NCBI GenBank assembly: GCA_964414815.1
Contig: CAYPXY010000011.1
Coordinates: 49,490-113,489 of the forward strand
Length of the DNA stretch: 64,000 nt
Direction: 5' to 3'
Origin: Mariniblastus sp964414815
GTDB taxonomy: Bacteria; Planctomycetota; Planctomycetia; Pirellulales; Pirellulaceae
Made by a program: the position numbers and the translations under genes. Positions 1-8,779 of the stretch are shown in pieces; position 1 is the first letter of the stretch; each line of letters opens with the position of its first letter. The notes beneath the pieces are model-generated. The model worked only from the letters and a program-made list of their open reading frames with translations, made no database searches and had not been told where the DNA came from.

Positions 1-185
1 TTCCCCCTCCCCCTATCCATGTCGCAGTTCATCCGCATCGACGCAGCAAGCGTTCTCAGGCTTCAACGGGACTGAAGTTGTATCTCTCGGAAAAGTCCTT
101 GAAGATGTTCGATTTCACATAAGAAACGGCTAGCAAACGGATGCGCCGGATGTAACTTCATGGGTCGCGATTTCGAACCGTGATC

Positions 186-920
186 TCACCGCGTCGGAAT
201 TCTCAATCCTTCCATTTTCGAAATAATACTTCGTCGCATTTGGCATTCAAAAAAGAACCAATGGTCTGGATCAAAGACTCGTGACGTGTATACGGTAACG
301 ATTTCGCCATCGGGTTTCATCTTGGGAGGATAAGCAGGAAAGAAGGCCGTTTCGTCCACCGTATAGGAGAGTGAACCTTCGGATCGATTGCGAATAAAGT
401 TCACCCACAGCCGATCAGGGCCTATCACTTCATCCTCAGAAGCTCTCGTTGTTCGCTGACGAAGCTGCTCGACTCGTTCTCGCGCTTCCTCCGCTGTACG
501 GGGAGCCGATGCCAGATCATCGCTCTTCCGTTTGAAAAGATCGGTCGGAAGGGGGGCCATTTGCAGTGTGAACGAAACGAAGCACACCAGGACCCAGGCA
601 ACCGTCAATGCCAATAGGGAACGCCCCGTCAGCTCCGTAATTTTGTCAAATTTGAGCTGCAATCCAGACAGCGAATCGGTCAACGCTCGGAAGATGATAA
701 AGGAGAGGACAAACAGCAGCCACACAGAAATGAAAGGCAGTAATACCGCATAGGTCGGCATTTGCGTATTCATCTGAAAAAGCAAGTTTTGATAAAAACT
801 GGTCGCAATCAGCGCCGACAGCAGCAGATTCACCAGTGTCAGCAAATTGCTCCACAGTCCGAACCACCAGGTGCTGGCGACCGAAATGATGAAGATCAGA
901 ATCAGGATCATGGTCAGCAT
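186..920 (-). CDS. CvpA-like integral membrane protein
   Basis: A 244-residue protein with four predicted membrane helices (about residues 3-20, 24-43, 58-78 and 101-119), followed by a soluble tail of roughly 120 residues rich in charged residues and Arg/Glu. The four-helix N terminus resembles the CvpA (colicin V production) family, whose role is poorly defined. The family call rests on topology and hydrophobic pattern only, so it is tentative. It is the last gene of a leftward operon, 12 bp after the degenerate GspE-like gene, so it may serve the same envelope machine. The tail has no motif I recognise. Confidence 0.6.
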   Translation of the reverse strand: MLTMILILIFIISVASTWWFGLWSNLLTLVNLLLSALIATSFYQNLLFQMNTQMPTYAVLLPFISVWLLFVLSFIIFRALTDSLSGLQLKFDKITELTGRSLLALTVAWVLVCFVSFTLQMAPLPTDLFKRKSDDLASAPRTAEEARERVEQLRQRTTRASEDEVIGPDRLWVNFIRNRSEGSLSYTVDETAFFPAYPPKMKPDGEIVTVYTSRVFDPDHWFFFECQMRRSIISKMEGLRIPTR

Positions 921-932
921 GGGCCAAGCCTC

Positions 933-2237
933 TTATGAAGTTAATACTCGTTGAAGTTCATCCATCGACGTCGTTCCCGATGCGGCCAGGACAATACCTT
1001 CCTGTTGCATCGAGATGTGTCGGTTGTTTAGTGCGATGGACATCAGTGTACTCAAATGGGGTTTCCTGACGATTGCCTCGCGCAGTTCATCATTCATTAT
1101 CAGCAGTTCAAAGATACCTGTCCGACCTCGGAACCCGACGCCCTTACATTTACTGCACGGGAGAATCTCCTGCTCGTTTTCGTCCAGTGTTCCGGGCTTG
1201 AATAGGTTGGGTTTGTACATCTTGCCGACCCGCCCCGCAGGCAAACCAAACTTCTGCAGCAGCGCGGGAGCCGGTGTAAACGAGATCTTGCACTTGTTGC
1301 ACAGGTTGCGGATCAGGCGCATCGAGACGATGGCATCGAGCCGCTGAACCAGTTCCCCGACATTCGGCTCGAGCGCGACCAGTCGCAAAAGTCCATCGAG
1401 GCAGCTCTTCCCCGGAGCGCGGGTGTAGATAGGCATTTTTTTGTCGCGGGACAACCCCACCACCGAATCAATGGTTTCCTTGTCCGGCAAACTGCTGAAC
1501 GTGATGACATCCGGTTGCCGCAACAGCAATTGCGGGATGGGGGTCATCGCATTTTCGCCTTGGGAGCGATCATACGTTTTGTTAAAAACATTGATCACCT
1601 CAGGCTCGACTTCAGAGACTTCCTCGATCACGAAATAATCTCGTGTGAATCGGTCGCAATGTTCGAGAAATCCCCGCCACAGCGAGGAGTAGCCTTCGCC
1701 GGGGACGGACGTTACCAAGACCAATCCCGTATCCGGGTTGGACAGAATCTGGCCCAGTTGTTGTTGCATGCTCGAACGCATTCCGAGCTGTTCCAGCGTC
1801 TCCATGGGCGGTCGTTTCCAGTCAACGTAAATCACGACGCGCTCGCCGGTCGGAATACCTTGGGAAACCACTCGAAATTTCTGGCGCGTTTTGTTGTACA
1901 GCGTTGTGAAGCTGCCTTCCTGCCGTTTCCGCCGCTCGCGATAGTCCATTCCTGCGATACGTTTAAGCGTGGCCAGCATGAAGTCGCCGCTCTCTCGATC
2001 CATGGGCAATCCGTTGTGCCAGATCCCGTCCATCAGAAAACGAAAGGAAACCGAATTGGGAGTGAAATCCATGACGGTCGTAAACGCCTCGCGCTCGATC
2101 ACATTGACGAGCATGTTGGCCGTCGTGGGAAACCCGGGCGAAGGTTCAACCGAGCGCAAGATCTCCTCCTGCTGATCGGCATTCGTACCGGCCGGTGTGA
2201 TGTCGATAGGTGATACGAATTCCTTTTTCTTGCTCAT
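933..2237 (-). CDS. Degenerate GspE/PilB-like protein without ATPase residues
   Basis: A 434-residue member of the GspE/PilB secretion-ATPase family by layout: an N-terminal module, a nucleotide-binding core, and the paired zinc cysteines near the C terminus (CNKC at residues 313-316, CSKC at 361-364) followed by GFRGRTGIFELL, typical of GspE. The catalytic core has decayed. The Walker A site reads SVPGEGYSS (about 177-186), with Tyr where the invariant Lys should be, and the Walker B region reads PDVITFSSLPD instead of PDxxxxGEIRD. It is therefore probably a structural or regulatory pseudo-ATPase. It overlaps the upstream paralogue by 4 bp and lies 12 bp before the CvpA-like gene. Confidence 0.85.
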   Translation of the reverse strand: MSKKKEFVSPIDITPAGTNADQQEEILRSVEPSPGFPTTANMLVNVIEREAFTTVMDFTPNSVSFRFLMDGIWHNGLPMDRESGDFMLATLKRIAGMDYRERRKRQEGSFTTLYNKTRQKFRVVSQGIPTGERVVIYVDWKRPPMETLEQLGMRSSMQQQLGQILSNPDTGLVLVTSVPGEGYSSLWRGFLEHCDRFTRDYFVIEEVSEVEPEVINVFNKTYDRSQGENAMTPIPQLLLRQPDVITFSSLPDKETIDSVVGLSRDKKMPIYTRAPGKSCLDGLLRLVALEPNVGELVQRLDAIVSMRLIRNLCNKCKISFTPAPALLQKFGLPAGRVGKMYKPNLFKPGTLDENEQEILPCSKCKGVGFRGRTGIFELLIMNDELREAIVRKPHLSTLMSIALNNRHISMQQEGIVLAASGTTSMDELQRVLTS

Positions 2238-4015
2238 TTCTTGAATACACGTTGAACTTCTGCGATGGAGGTGACGCCCAGCAGCACGAGTCGATACGCC
2301 TGTTGCTGGATCGATGCTTTGCCGGATTTTTGCGCCGCCAGTTCGAGTTTGGCAGCGTCTGCGTTTTGCCGAAGCAGGGTCTGGACGGCGTCAGTCATAT
2401 CCAGCATCTCATAGATGGCGATACGTCCCAGATAGCTCAATCCGCCACAAGTCTGGCAAGGCGGGAATTCAATGGGCCGACCTTTTTCGTCCACACGTTG
2501 TTCCGGTGGAGGCAGGCGGTACTCCTGATGGATCGTCGCTTGCTTTTTCGGATCACCACCGAGTTTCTTGATCATATCCGGCGCGACGCGTACTTCCTGG
2601 CGGCAATCGGGGCACAGTCGGCGAACCAGTTTCTGGCTCGTGACGGTCTTAATCGCACTCAGAAACGCATCGCGATTGCCGGCCCGCGAGTAGGCTTTTC
2701 TCAATGCTTCGGCCGCCGACGGTGCGGTTTCCTGCAACAGGATGGACCGGTGCTGACTGAGGGCCTGATACGTCAGTTGATCCATCATTTCCGATGTTTC
2801 AACAAACGGTACGGCGAAGAAGTCAGGCTGGGTCAGAAGGGTCGCACGGAGCACATCCAGTTGATGTTCGGGCGAGTTGTATTCGCGCTGATTGATGTTC
2901 TCGACCTGGGAATCGCGATTGCCTTCCGGAATGAGGGCCACACAGTCACGTGTGAACTGACCGGAATTCAGCAGGACACCTTGCCAGGTCGAGGTCAGGC
3001 CTTCGCCTTTGGGAGCGGAGATAATCGAGATTCCTTCCGCCAGAATTTGACTCTTGAGATGGGCGACCATTTCAGGAAACATGCCCAATTGCGGAAGCGT
3101 CAGCGCTGCCTTTCGCTGGCCCATCAATTTGATTTGGGCTTTTTCGCCGGTGGGCACTCCTTGGGTTTGCAGTTCGGCAGCGACTTTCCCCCCCTCATTT
3201 TTGATCTGGAAGTGACCCGCCTGTTTGCTGCGGCGATCTTCGGCTTTCAGGCCGGCCAGTGACTTCAAGCTGACCAGAAACGCATCGCCCACCTCGCGCT
3301 CCATAGGAGGAAGCGGGTGCCAGACACCATCGACCTGGAATCGTCCGGCAACCCCCTGGCGGGTGTAATCGAGCAAGACGACTTCGGTGCGTTTGTGGAG
3401 CAGGTCGGCAAGCAGGTCTTTAAATTTTGGAAATTCGGGGGCTTGCCGCGCGCGAATCAAATTGGTCTGGCGTTCCTGATCGTCTTGGCCGGCCGGCGAG
3501 AACTCGATCGGCGCGCCTTCATCCTGAGGAAGCGGAGGAGTGGTTATCTCTCCGCCAGAAGAGCGCGCGGCGCGGGCCAAGTCAGGTCGCGAGGCCAATC
3601 GGGATCGCCGGACCAACCAATAGACGGCGAAGGGCGTCAGCGAGGTCAGCGCATAGATGGAGAATCCGACCACGAACATCGGAACAAAAATGACGGACAG
3701 AAGGCCGATCAAAAAAGCTCCTACAATGATCGGATTCCAGACTTCGGGACGCATCTCGATCTCTTGGCCAATTTTCATGGACGCATGATTGGCCCAGTCA
3801 GTTGTTTTGACCCAAATCAAGAAAACAATCGCGATCATCAACAGCTTGTACCACGCCAGATACGCGGCGGGAGGTGGCGGGATCTTTACCTCTTGTTGTT
3901 GCAGGATCGGTGGAACCGTTGGCCCGGCCCACGACATCGCGGGTAAATACGTAGTCGCGATCAACCCGATGGTGATTGAAAGGAGCAGTACAGAGCAGGT
4001 AGAACGAGGCATCAA
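2234..4015 (-). CDS. Membrane-anchored degenerate GspE-like protein
   Basis: A 593-residue paralogue of the next gene, with an added N-terminal membrane part: a signal-like hydrophobic segment (about residues 8-30) and further helices near 55-71, 95-113 and 115-135. The GspE-like domain follows from about residue 195. Zinc-type cysteine pairs are kept (LCPDC and CQTC), as is the LGRIAIYEML sequence after them. The P-loop reads KGEGLTS (about 336-342), with Leu for Lys, and the Walker B equivalent reads QPDFFAVPFVET with no GE. ATP hydrolysis is unlikely. Membrane anchoring is unusual for this family, whose members are cytosolic. It overlaps the PilT-like gene and the downstream paralogue by 4 bp each. 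Confidence 0.85.
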   Translation of the reverse strand: MMPRSTCSVLLLSITIGLIATTYLPAMSWAGPTVPPILQQQEVKIPPPPAAYLAWYKLLMIAIVFLIWVKTTDWANHASMKIGQEIEMRPEVWNPIIVGAFLIGLLSVIFVPMFVVGFSIYALTSLTPFAVYWLVRRSRLASRPDLARAARSSGGEITTPPLPQDEGAPIEFSPAGQDDQERQTNLIRARQAPEFPKFKDLLADLLHKRTEVVLLDYTRQGVAGRFQVDGVWHPLPPMEREVGDAFLVSLKSLAGLKAEDRRSKQAGHFQIKNEGGKVAAELQTQGVPTGEKAQIKLMGQRKAALTLPQLGMFPEMVAHLKSQILAEGISIISAPKGEGLTSTWQGVLLNSGQFTRDCVALIPEGNRDSQVENINQREYNSPEHQLDVLRATLLTQPDFFAVPFVETSEMMDQLTYQALSQHRSILLQETAPSAAEALRKAYSRAGNRDAFLSAIKTVTSQKLVRRLCPDCRQEVRVAPDMIKKLGGDPKKQATIHQEYRLPPPEQRVDEKGRPIEFPPCQTCGGLSYLGRIAIYEMLDMTDAVQTLLRQNADAAKLELAAQKSGKASIQQQAYRLVLLGVTSIAEVQRVFKK

Positions 4016-5253
4016 ATAATTCCAGGCTGCGAGACGTTGATCCCTTTGAGTCTCATCTTGAGGTCTTCTTTGTTTGGAGCAACCTGGAACGCAGTGGGCC
4101 GATCAATCAATTCCCGGTCGATGAGATCCTTCAAGCTCATCGTGAAATCCTGCATGCCTTCCTGTTCGCCGATACGAATGGCGTCGGCCAGGTTGTGATC
4201 TTTTTCTTCCAGGATCAGTTTTCGGACCGTCGGGTTAAAGGTCATGATTTCGCAGGTCGGCACCCGTCCGATTTTCGGATCGAGCGCTTTCAGGAGTTTT
4301 TGCGCGACAATAGCCTTCATGTTCATCACGATCGCTCCCCGGATGGCACCGTGCATTTCCTGCGGGAACAAGTCGAGAATACGACCGATGGTCGACGGTG
4401 CGGTCGAGGCGTGAATCGTTCCAAACACCAAGTGCCCGGTTTCGGCGGCGTTGATCGCGGTCATAAACGTTTCTTCGTCGCGCAACTCGCCGACCAGAAT
4501 CACGTCGGGGTCTTCCCGCACGGCGTGTTTCATGCCGATGCCGAAATCGGAAACGTCCAGTCCCACTTCCCGCTGGTTGATCAAGCTTTTTTCATCGGTG
4601 AAGACAAACTCGATCGGGTCTTCGAGCGTCAAAATGTGTTTGGCGTAATTGTGATTGATGTAGTTGAGCATCGACGCGATGGTCGTACTCTTGCCGGAAC
4701 CGGTGATCCCGGCCAGCAGGATCATCCCCTGTTCGAAGTGGCAAAGATGCTCGATGCTCGCGGGCAGGAACAGGCCTTCAAAGTTGGGAATGAAGTTGTT
4801 GACGCGCCGAGCGACCAGGCCGATTTTTCCAAGCTGCTGCAACATGTTGACCCGAAAACGCCAGTCAACGCCTTCGACCTCAACGATGTAGGCAAAGTCC
4901 GCCCCGCCATCTTTTTCAAAGATCTTTCGGGCTCGCTCATTCATCATCGGGAACAGCAAGTTGGCCATTTCCTCGATTTCAATCGGACCTCGATTGAGCG
5001 GCCTCAGCGTGCCATTGACACGGACGATCGGTGGTTTGCCGACCTTGAGGTGCAAGTCGCTACCCTTGAGCTTGACCAGGGCGCTGAAGTATTTGTCGAC
5101 CTCACGCGATTCACGTTTGGCCGTAAAGCGGGTGATCATGGCAGCCATCGAGTCGGCATCCGACGATGTTCCGTTGACCGCTCCGTCGGTGACGCCATTG
5201 CCTGAGCCGGTGGGCTCGTCGTCGGAAGGGGGAGACTTTTTTGAATGGGCCAT
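4012..5253 (-). CDS. pilT: PilT-family twitching/retraction ATPase
   Basis: A 413-residue hexameric type IV pilus retraction-type ATPase with all hallmark motifs: Walker A GITGSGKST (about residues 182-190), Asp box LTLEDPIEF (208-216), Walker B PDVILVGELRDEET (249-262) and His box TGHLVFGTIH (272-281). The first 50 residues are Gly/Ser/Asp-rich and are an extension relative to classical PilT (about 345 residues). It is the first gene of a four-gene leftward operon and the only member with an intact ATP site, so it may supply energy for the two degenerate partners. Whether it drives a pilus or another envelope machine cannot be told here, because no pilin or PilC/PilQ gene is in view. Confidence 0.92.
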   Translation of the reverse strand: MAHSKKSPPSDDEPTGSGNGVTDGAVNGTSSDADSMAAMITRFTAKRESREVDKYFSALVKLKGSDLHLKVGKPPIVRVNGTLRPLNRGPIEIEEMANLLFPMMNERARKIFEKDGGADFAYIVEVEGVDWRFRVNMLQQLGKIGLVARRVNNFIPNFEGLFLPASIEHLCHFEQGMILLAGITGSGKSTTIASMLNYINHNYAKHILTLEDPIEFVFTDEKSLINQREVGLDVSDFGIGMKHAVREDPDVILVGELRDEETFMTAINAAETGHLVFGTIHASTAPSTIGRILDLFPQEMHGAIRGAIVMNMKAIVAQKLLKALDPKIGRVPTCEIMTFNPTVRKLILEEKDHNLADAIRIGEQEGMQDFTMSLKDLIDRELIDRPTAFQVAPNKEDLKMRLKGINVSQPGII

Positions 5254-5722
5254 GTTTGAGATTTTGATTTAGAACGTTTGCCATCGAGTTGGACCGGATC
5301 GGCTGATTCGGTACTCGTAGGCATGATATCCGTTTTGACGCTGTTTTGCCGACCTTTTACTTTAAATAGACGGCCTGAAATGGTCAACTAACTGGCGGTA
5401 GAACTCGGCACATTCGGCTTAAAATGAAGCGGAATCGGAGCAAATGGAAGGGTTGGGGCAAATGTAGAACAGAATTCATGGCGGTTGTGCCGCTTGAAAA
5501 TTGAAGAAAGTAGGGTGCATGCAGCGGTCGATATTGCCAAGAGAGATGGTCAGGAGAAAAGCGTGTCATTGCGTTTCAGACCCCCATTGAGGTCAATGAC
5601 CGCGTAACCCACCCGTGAACCAGCGAACCGTCCGCTTGACTCCCGACCGTTACCCGCCAAAATAGGCGGGAAGTTTGTACCGCAACCAACCCTTATTTTT
5701 CTAATACTCCACCCCATACTCT
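5254..5722. other. Divergent intergenic region, pilT operon / prfB
   Basis: This 469-bp stretch separates two divergently oriented transcription units and presumably holds both promoters. I see no convincing gene in it. A perfect 6-bp palindrome, CCCGCC-aaaata-GGCGGG, lies at 5653-5670, about 50 bp before the prfB start, and is followed by an AT-rich stretch. It could be a regulator site or a small hairpin in the prfB leader, but no specific function can be assigned. Confidence 0.5.
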
Positions 5723-6842
5723 ATGAACGCCAATCTGATTGACCGGGCTGAAATCATTCGACAGCGAATCCTGCAATTGCGAGACAGTCTTTGACTACCA
5801 TGCAAAAATGCGGATGGTCGAGGAAATCGAAGCCGAAATGGGCGAAAGTGATTTCTGGAACCACCGGGAAAAATCCCAAGCCACCGTTGCCCGCCTGAAG
5901 GGCCTCAAGGGTGTGGTCGCACCGCTGAAGTCGCTGATGGATGCTGAGCAGGATTTGTCGGCGCTGATGGAGCTGGCGGAGGACGATACCCGTATGGAAT
6001 CCGAAATCCTCGCGGAAATCGAATCGCTGGAGAAGCAGCTTGATGGGCTGGAACTGAAAGCCCTTTTGAACGGCCCGCACGACGATTACGGTGCCATTCT
6101 CACGATCCATGCCCGTGACGGCGGGACCGATGCCAATGACTGGGCCGAAATGATGTTGCGTATGTACATCAACTGGGCCAATGCGAACGAGTACACCATC
6201 GAACTGATCGACCGCAGCGACAATGACGAAGCGGGCATCAATAATGCGGCGATTATTATTCGCGGGCCGATGGCGTACGGTTACCTCAAGGGTGAATCCG
6301 GGACGCACCGGCTTGTCCGCATCAGTCCGTTCAATTCGGAAGGTAAACGCCAGACGAGCTTTGCGGCAGTGGATGTGTCACCGGAAGTTCCTGAAAGCGA
6401 AGAGATCAAAATCGACGACAAAGACGTTCGCGAAGACACCTATCGTTCTCAGGGGGCTGGTGGCCAGCACGTCAACAAGACCGACAGTGCCGTACGTTTG
6501 ACTCACTTGCCAACGGGAATTGTCGCTGCTTGTCAGAATGAACGAAGCCAGCACAAGAACCGTGCTCAGGCCTGGAAAATGCTGCAGGCGAAGCTGGCTC
6601 AACTGGAAGAGGATAAACGGTTGGCGGAGGAATCCGAAAAGTATCAAAACAAGGCTCGCGTCGGATTTGGATCGCAGATTCGAAACTATTTTCTGCATCC
6701 GGATCAGCGCGTGAAAGACAACCGTACCGGATTCAGTATGGGAGATTTTCACCGGGTTCTCGATGGCGACATTCAGGGATTCCTGGACGCCCATCTGAAC
6801 TGGCTGGCCAAAGGCGGCGAGATGGTTGAGGATTCCGAGTAA
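5723..6842 (+). CDS. prfB: Peptide chain release factor 2 (programmed +1 frameshift)
   Basis: Release factor RF2, which recognises UGA and UAA stop codons and triggers peptide release. Translation starts at the ATG at 5723, runs 23 codons to an in-frame TGA at 5792-5794, shifts +1 and continues from GAC at 5793 to the TAA at 6840-6842, giving about 372 residues, normal for RF2. The stop-recognition SPF motif is in RISPFNSEG and the catalytic loop is GAGGQHVNK. Only the shifted reading joins the N-terminal helix to the conserved DYHAKMRMVEE segment, so this is a real recoding site and not an assembly error. The next gene starts at the base after the stop. Confidence 0.95.
5789..5795 (+). promoter_or_regulatory. 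RF2 programmed frameshift site CTTTGAC
   Basis: The heptamer CTT TGA C at codon 23 of prfB is the exact canonical slippery/stop site. In known bacteria, low RF2 levels slow termination at the UGA and let tRNA-Leu slip +1, which autoregulates RF2. The Shine-Dalgarno-like stimulator usually just upstream (AGGGGG in E. coli) is only weakly matched here by GCGAGAC. Confidence 0.93.
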
Positions 6843-7433
6843 GTGAAGTCACTGCATATTCCCGACTCTCCCTTGTTCATCCGATTTATTGAAATGGGAG
6901 ATCGATGGAGCCATGAGTTTGGCCTCAATGAAGGCGAGCGCCAGATCATATTCATGAAATCGGTCGAAGGAGGTAGCGAAGATCGCTGGCCTCCTTCCCC
7001 GCCGATCCAGGAAGTGGAACTTCACGAGCTGTCGGAGGGGAGAAACGCCATTCTGGCCGTTGGAAAAGCGGGTGTGGGACATTGGTCAATGTCGTGCTCG
7101 ATCGAAAAGTCTGAATCCATGAAGGATCGTTCGAGTATTTTCGTTGATAACGCCTGTTTGCTGCCATCGAGTTTGAGTGACGATGGCGCCGAGCTGCGCT
7201 CAACGTATCATGTGTCTGCTGAAGTCGAGGTTTTAGGGCAATCGGAAAACAGTCTCCAATGGTTGGTTCAGGGGAAGCAGATCATACTGCTGGAACTGGT
7301 TGAAAATTCCAATTTTAAAACCGAACGTGCGGATGAGGGAAGTCAGTGGGTCGTGTGCCCCCAGGAAGTCCGATTTGAAAAAAGAAAATCGAACCGCTGG
7401 GGTTTCCGGCTTTTCAGTGCCGCGTTGAATTGA
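6843..7433 (+). CDS. Hypothetical protein coupled to prfB
   Basis: A 196-residue protein whose GTG start directly follows the prfB stop (TAAGTG), so translational coupling is likely. I do not recognise a family. The sequence is soluble, Ser/Glu-rich, without signal peptide or membrane helix, and looks beta-rich. Tight spacing and a length unlikely by chance support it as real, but function is unknown. An alternative start is the ATG for Met-18 (FIEMGDRW). Confidence 0.65.
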   Translation: MKSLHIPDSPLFIRFIEMGDRWSHEFGLNEGERQIIFMKSVEGGSEDRWPPSPPIQEVELHELSEGRNAILAVGKAGVGHWSMSCSIEKSESMKDRSSIFVDNACLLPSSLSDDGAELRSTYHVSAEVEVLGQSENSLQWLVQGKQIILLELVENSNFKTERADEGSQWVVCPQEVRFEKRKSNRWGFRLFSAALN

Positions 7434-7454
7434 CAACCGTTGGAGCGATTGAAT

Positions 7455-7708
7455 GTTTAGCCGCAAGCCGAAGCCGACCGCCATTCGTTTGCAACGATCG
7501 TAGAAAACAGATCGACTCGTGGTTGAAGCTGAAAGATCGACCGATGGTCGGCGCAGGCGCGACGGCAGGGTGCAGTCTCTGCATTCAACTAGCCTGCCAT
7601 TAAAATACCTACAGCCCGATGCACCGCGCGCCTTTGGGGGTTGCCGATAAAGCGTTCTCGGTGTAGCAATATTTTTTGGCGGCAACCCCCGACGGCTTGC
7701 GGCTAAAC
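7455..7708. repeat. Structured intergenic element, copy 1
   Basis: A 254-bp non-coding element with perfect 16-bp terminal inverted repeats, GTTTAGCCGCAAGCCG (7455-7470) and its complement (7693-7708). Inside are a second possible stem (GCCGACC near 7473 with GGTCGGC near 7549), a conserved block GGTCGGCGCAGGCGCG, and a 10-bp stem GGGGGTTGCC (7636-7645) / GGCAACCCCC (7681-7690). Copies recur at 13687-13937 (opposite orientation) and 63734-63984. It has no coding capacity and no target-site duplication that I could recognise. It could be a MITE-like element or a structured RNA or regulatory repeat. Confidence 0.85.
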
Positions 7709-7789
7709 GTTTTGGCTTGTCCTGAACGGTTAAGAATGGACACCGTGCTTTTTCTTTTTACTTCTCTCCCAAATTGATTCCCATCGTTC

Positions 7790-8359
7790 TCACCCCGTGA
7801 CGGCAGTTTCCACAATTTCATGGAATCTGGCATCGTCACGGATCGAATCAAAGTCCGCTTCGTGAGGAACCAGCTTGGCAAAATCAGGATCGAGCGCCAA
7901 TGCCGATACCAGATGGGAAAGCGCCAGGTCGACGTCCTTGGCCAAGGCTGCGTAACAGGCCAGATTGTAATGGGTGATGGCGCTTTCCGGTTCGATCTGC
8001 AGGCCCTGCAAGAGTGTTTCGATGGCCAGGTTCAGTTCATCGGTTCGTTTGTAGCACCAGGCGAGCGCGAGCAGACAATGAAGATTTTCAGGGTCAATCT
8101 TGGCGGAGAGTCGGAAGTATCGTACGGCTTGGTCGAACCGGAACGCGACTCGATGAGCCTGGCCTTTCAAATACAGAATGTGGGGGCGATAGCCAAGCGG
8201 ATTACGGATCTGGCTGAGCGTGGCGATGGCGCGATCGGCCAGGAGTTGGCGACAGCCAATGCTCAGCGGCCATCGATCTTCCAATATCTCAGCCAGGTCC
8301 AGGTAGCCTTCAGCAACCTGAATATTCAACCGGCGTTTGACTTGATCGATGGTAGCCAT
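7790..8359 (-). CDS. TPR-repeat protein
   Basis: A 189-residue soluble protein with at least three tetratricopeptide-like repeats: around residues 60-93 (LYLKGQAHRVAFRFDQAVRYFRL), 94-127 (LALAWCYKRTDELNLAIETL) and 128-161 (YNLACYAALAKDVDLALSHL). The C-terminal segment HEADFDSIRDDARFHEIV matches the TPR end-cap seen in many planctomycete and cyanobacterial proteins. It probably mediates protein-protein contacts, with unknown partners. It is a monocistron with repeat element copy 1 downstream. The ATG at 8359 is the natural start. Confidence 0.8.
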   Translation of the reverse strand: MATIDQVKRRLNIQVAEGYLDLAEILEDRWPLSIGCRQLLADRAIATLSQIRNPLGYRPHILYLKGQAHRVAFRFDQAVRYFRLSAKIDPENLHCLLALAWCYKRTDELNLAIETLLQGLQIEPESAITHYNLACYAALAKDVDLALSHLVSALALDPDFAKLVPHEADFDSIRDDARFHEIVETAVTG

Positions 8360-8779
8360 GGGAGACTTCCCAATCCGAGTAGAGAGGAATGTACAACGCC
8401 GAAGCAGAACGGGATTGTCCTTTTAATGGTACCCCGCAGGTCAGTAGAATTTGCCGCAAAAAGGAGCCGGATGTCGGTCTCGGTGGGATTGGGGGGCCGG
8501 TTGTAACGGACGTAACCGTTCACGACACAATGTAGAACCATTGTCCTCAATGGTTCAGCACGCTGGAAAAGTTGGCCATTGGGTGGCATCGAACTACACG
8601 GAACTGCGTTAGGTAGTGTTTGAAAAAATGAACGTCGCGACCAGATGATGCAGATTCGCAACATGGATTGCCTGCAAACAGGCGATTTTTTTCGACAGAA
8701 TGAACTGCGGCTCAATTGGAACACCCGTTGCGGAATGTGACCCCAACGTTTCCTATTGTCAGAACTTGGGGCTACCCAT
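8360..8779. other. Intergenic region with one hairpin, no gene seen
   Basis: About 420 bp between divergent genes. The only clear structure is a perfect 9-bp hairpin, GAACCATTG-tcct-CAATGGTTC, at 8535-8556. It lacks a T-run, so it is not an obvious intrinsic terminator; it resembles a REP-type palindrome. Reading frames here have no recognisable product. Confidence 0.5.

Noticed and set aside
1..185. Small leftward frame (about 32 codons) at the window edge
   Set aside because: Too short, no ribosome site or recognisable product; the left edge may hold part of an unseen feature, but nothing can be supported.
5384..5569. 61-codon leftward frame in the pilT/prfB gap
   Set aside because: No ribosome site, His/Leu/Pro-biased composition and no recognisable product; it lies in the divergent promoter region.
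7609..7881. Open frame covering the end of the element at 7455-7708
   Set aside because: It reads through the inverted-repeat element and into the TPR gene region in another frame; no protein-like composition or ribosome site.
8326..8724. 132-codon leftward frame upstream of the TPR gene
   Set aside because: Composition is unnatural (Ser/Arg/Cys-rich) and it spans the hairpin at 8535-8556; overlaps the TPR gene start.
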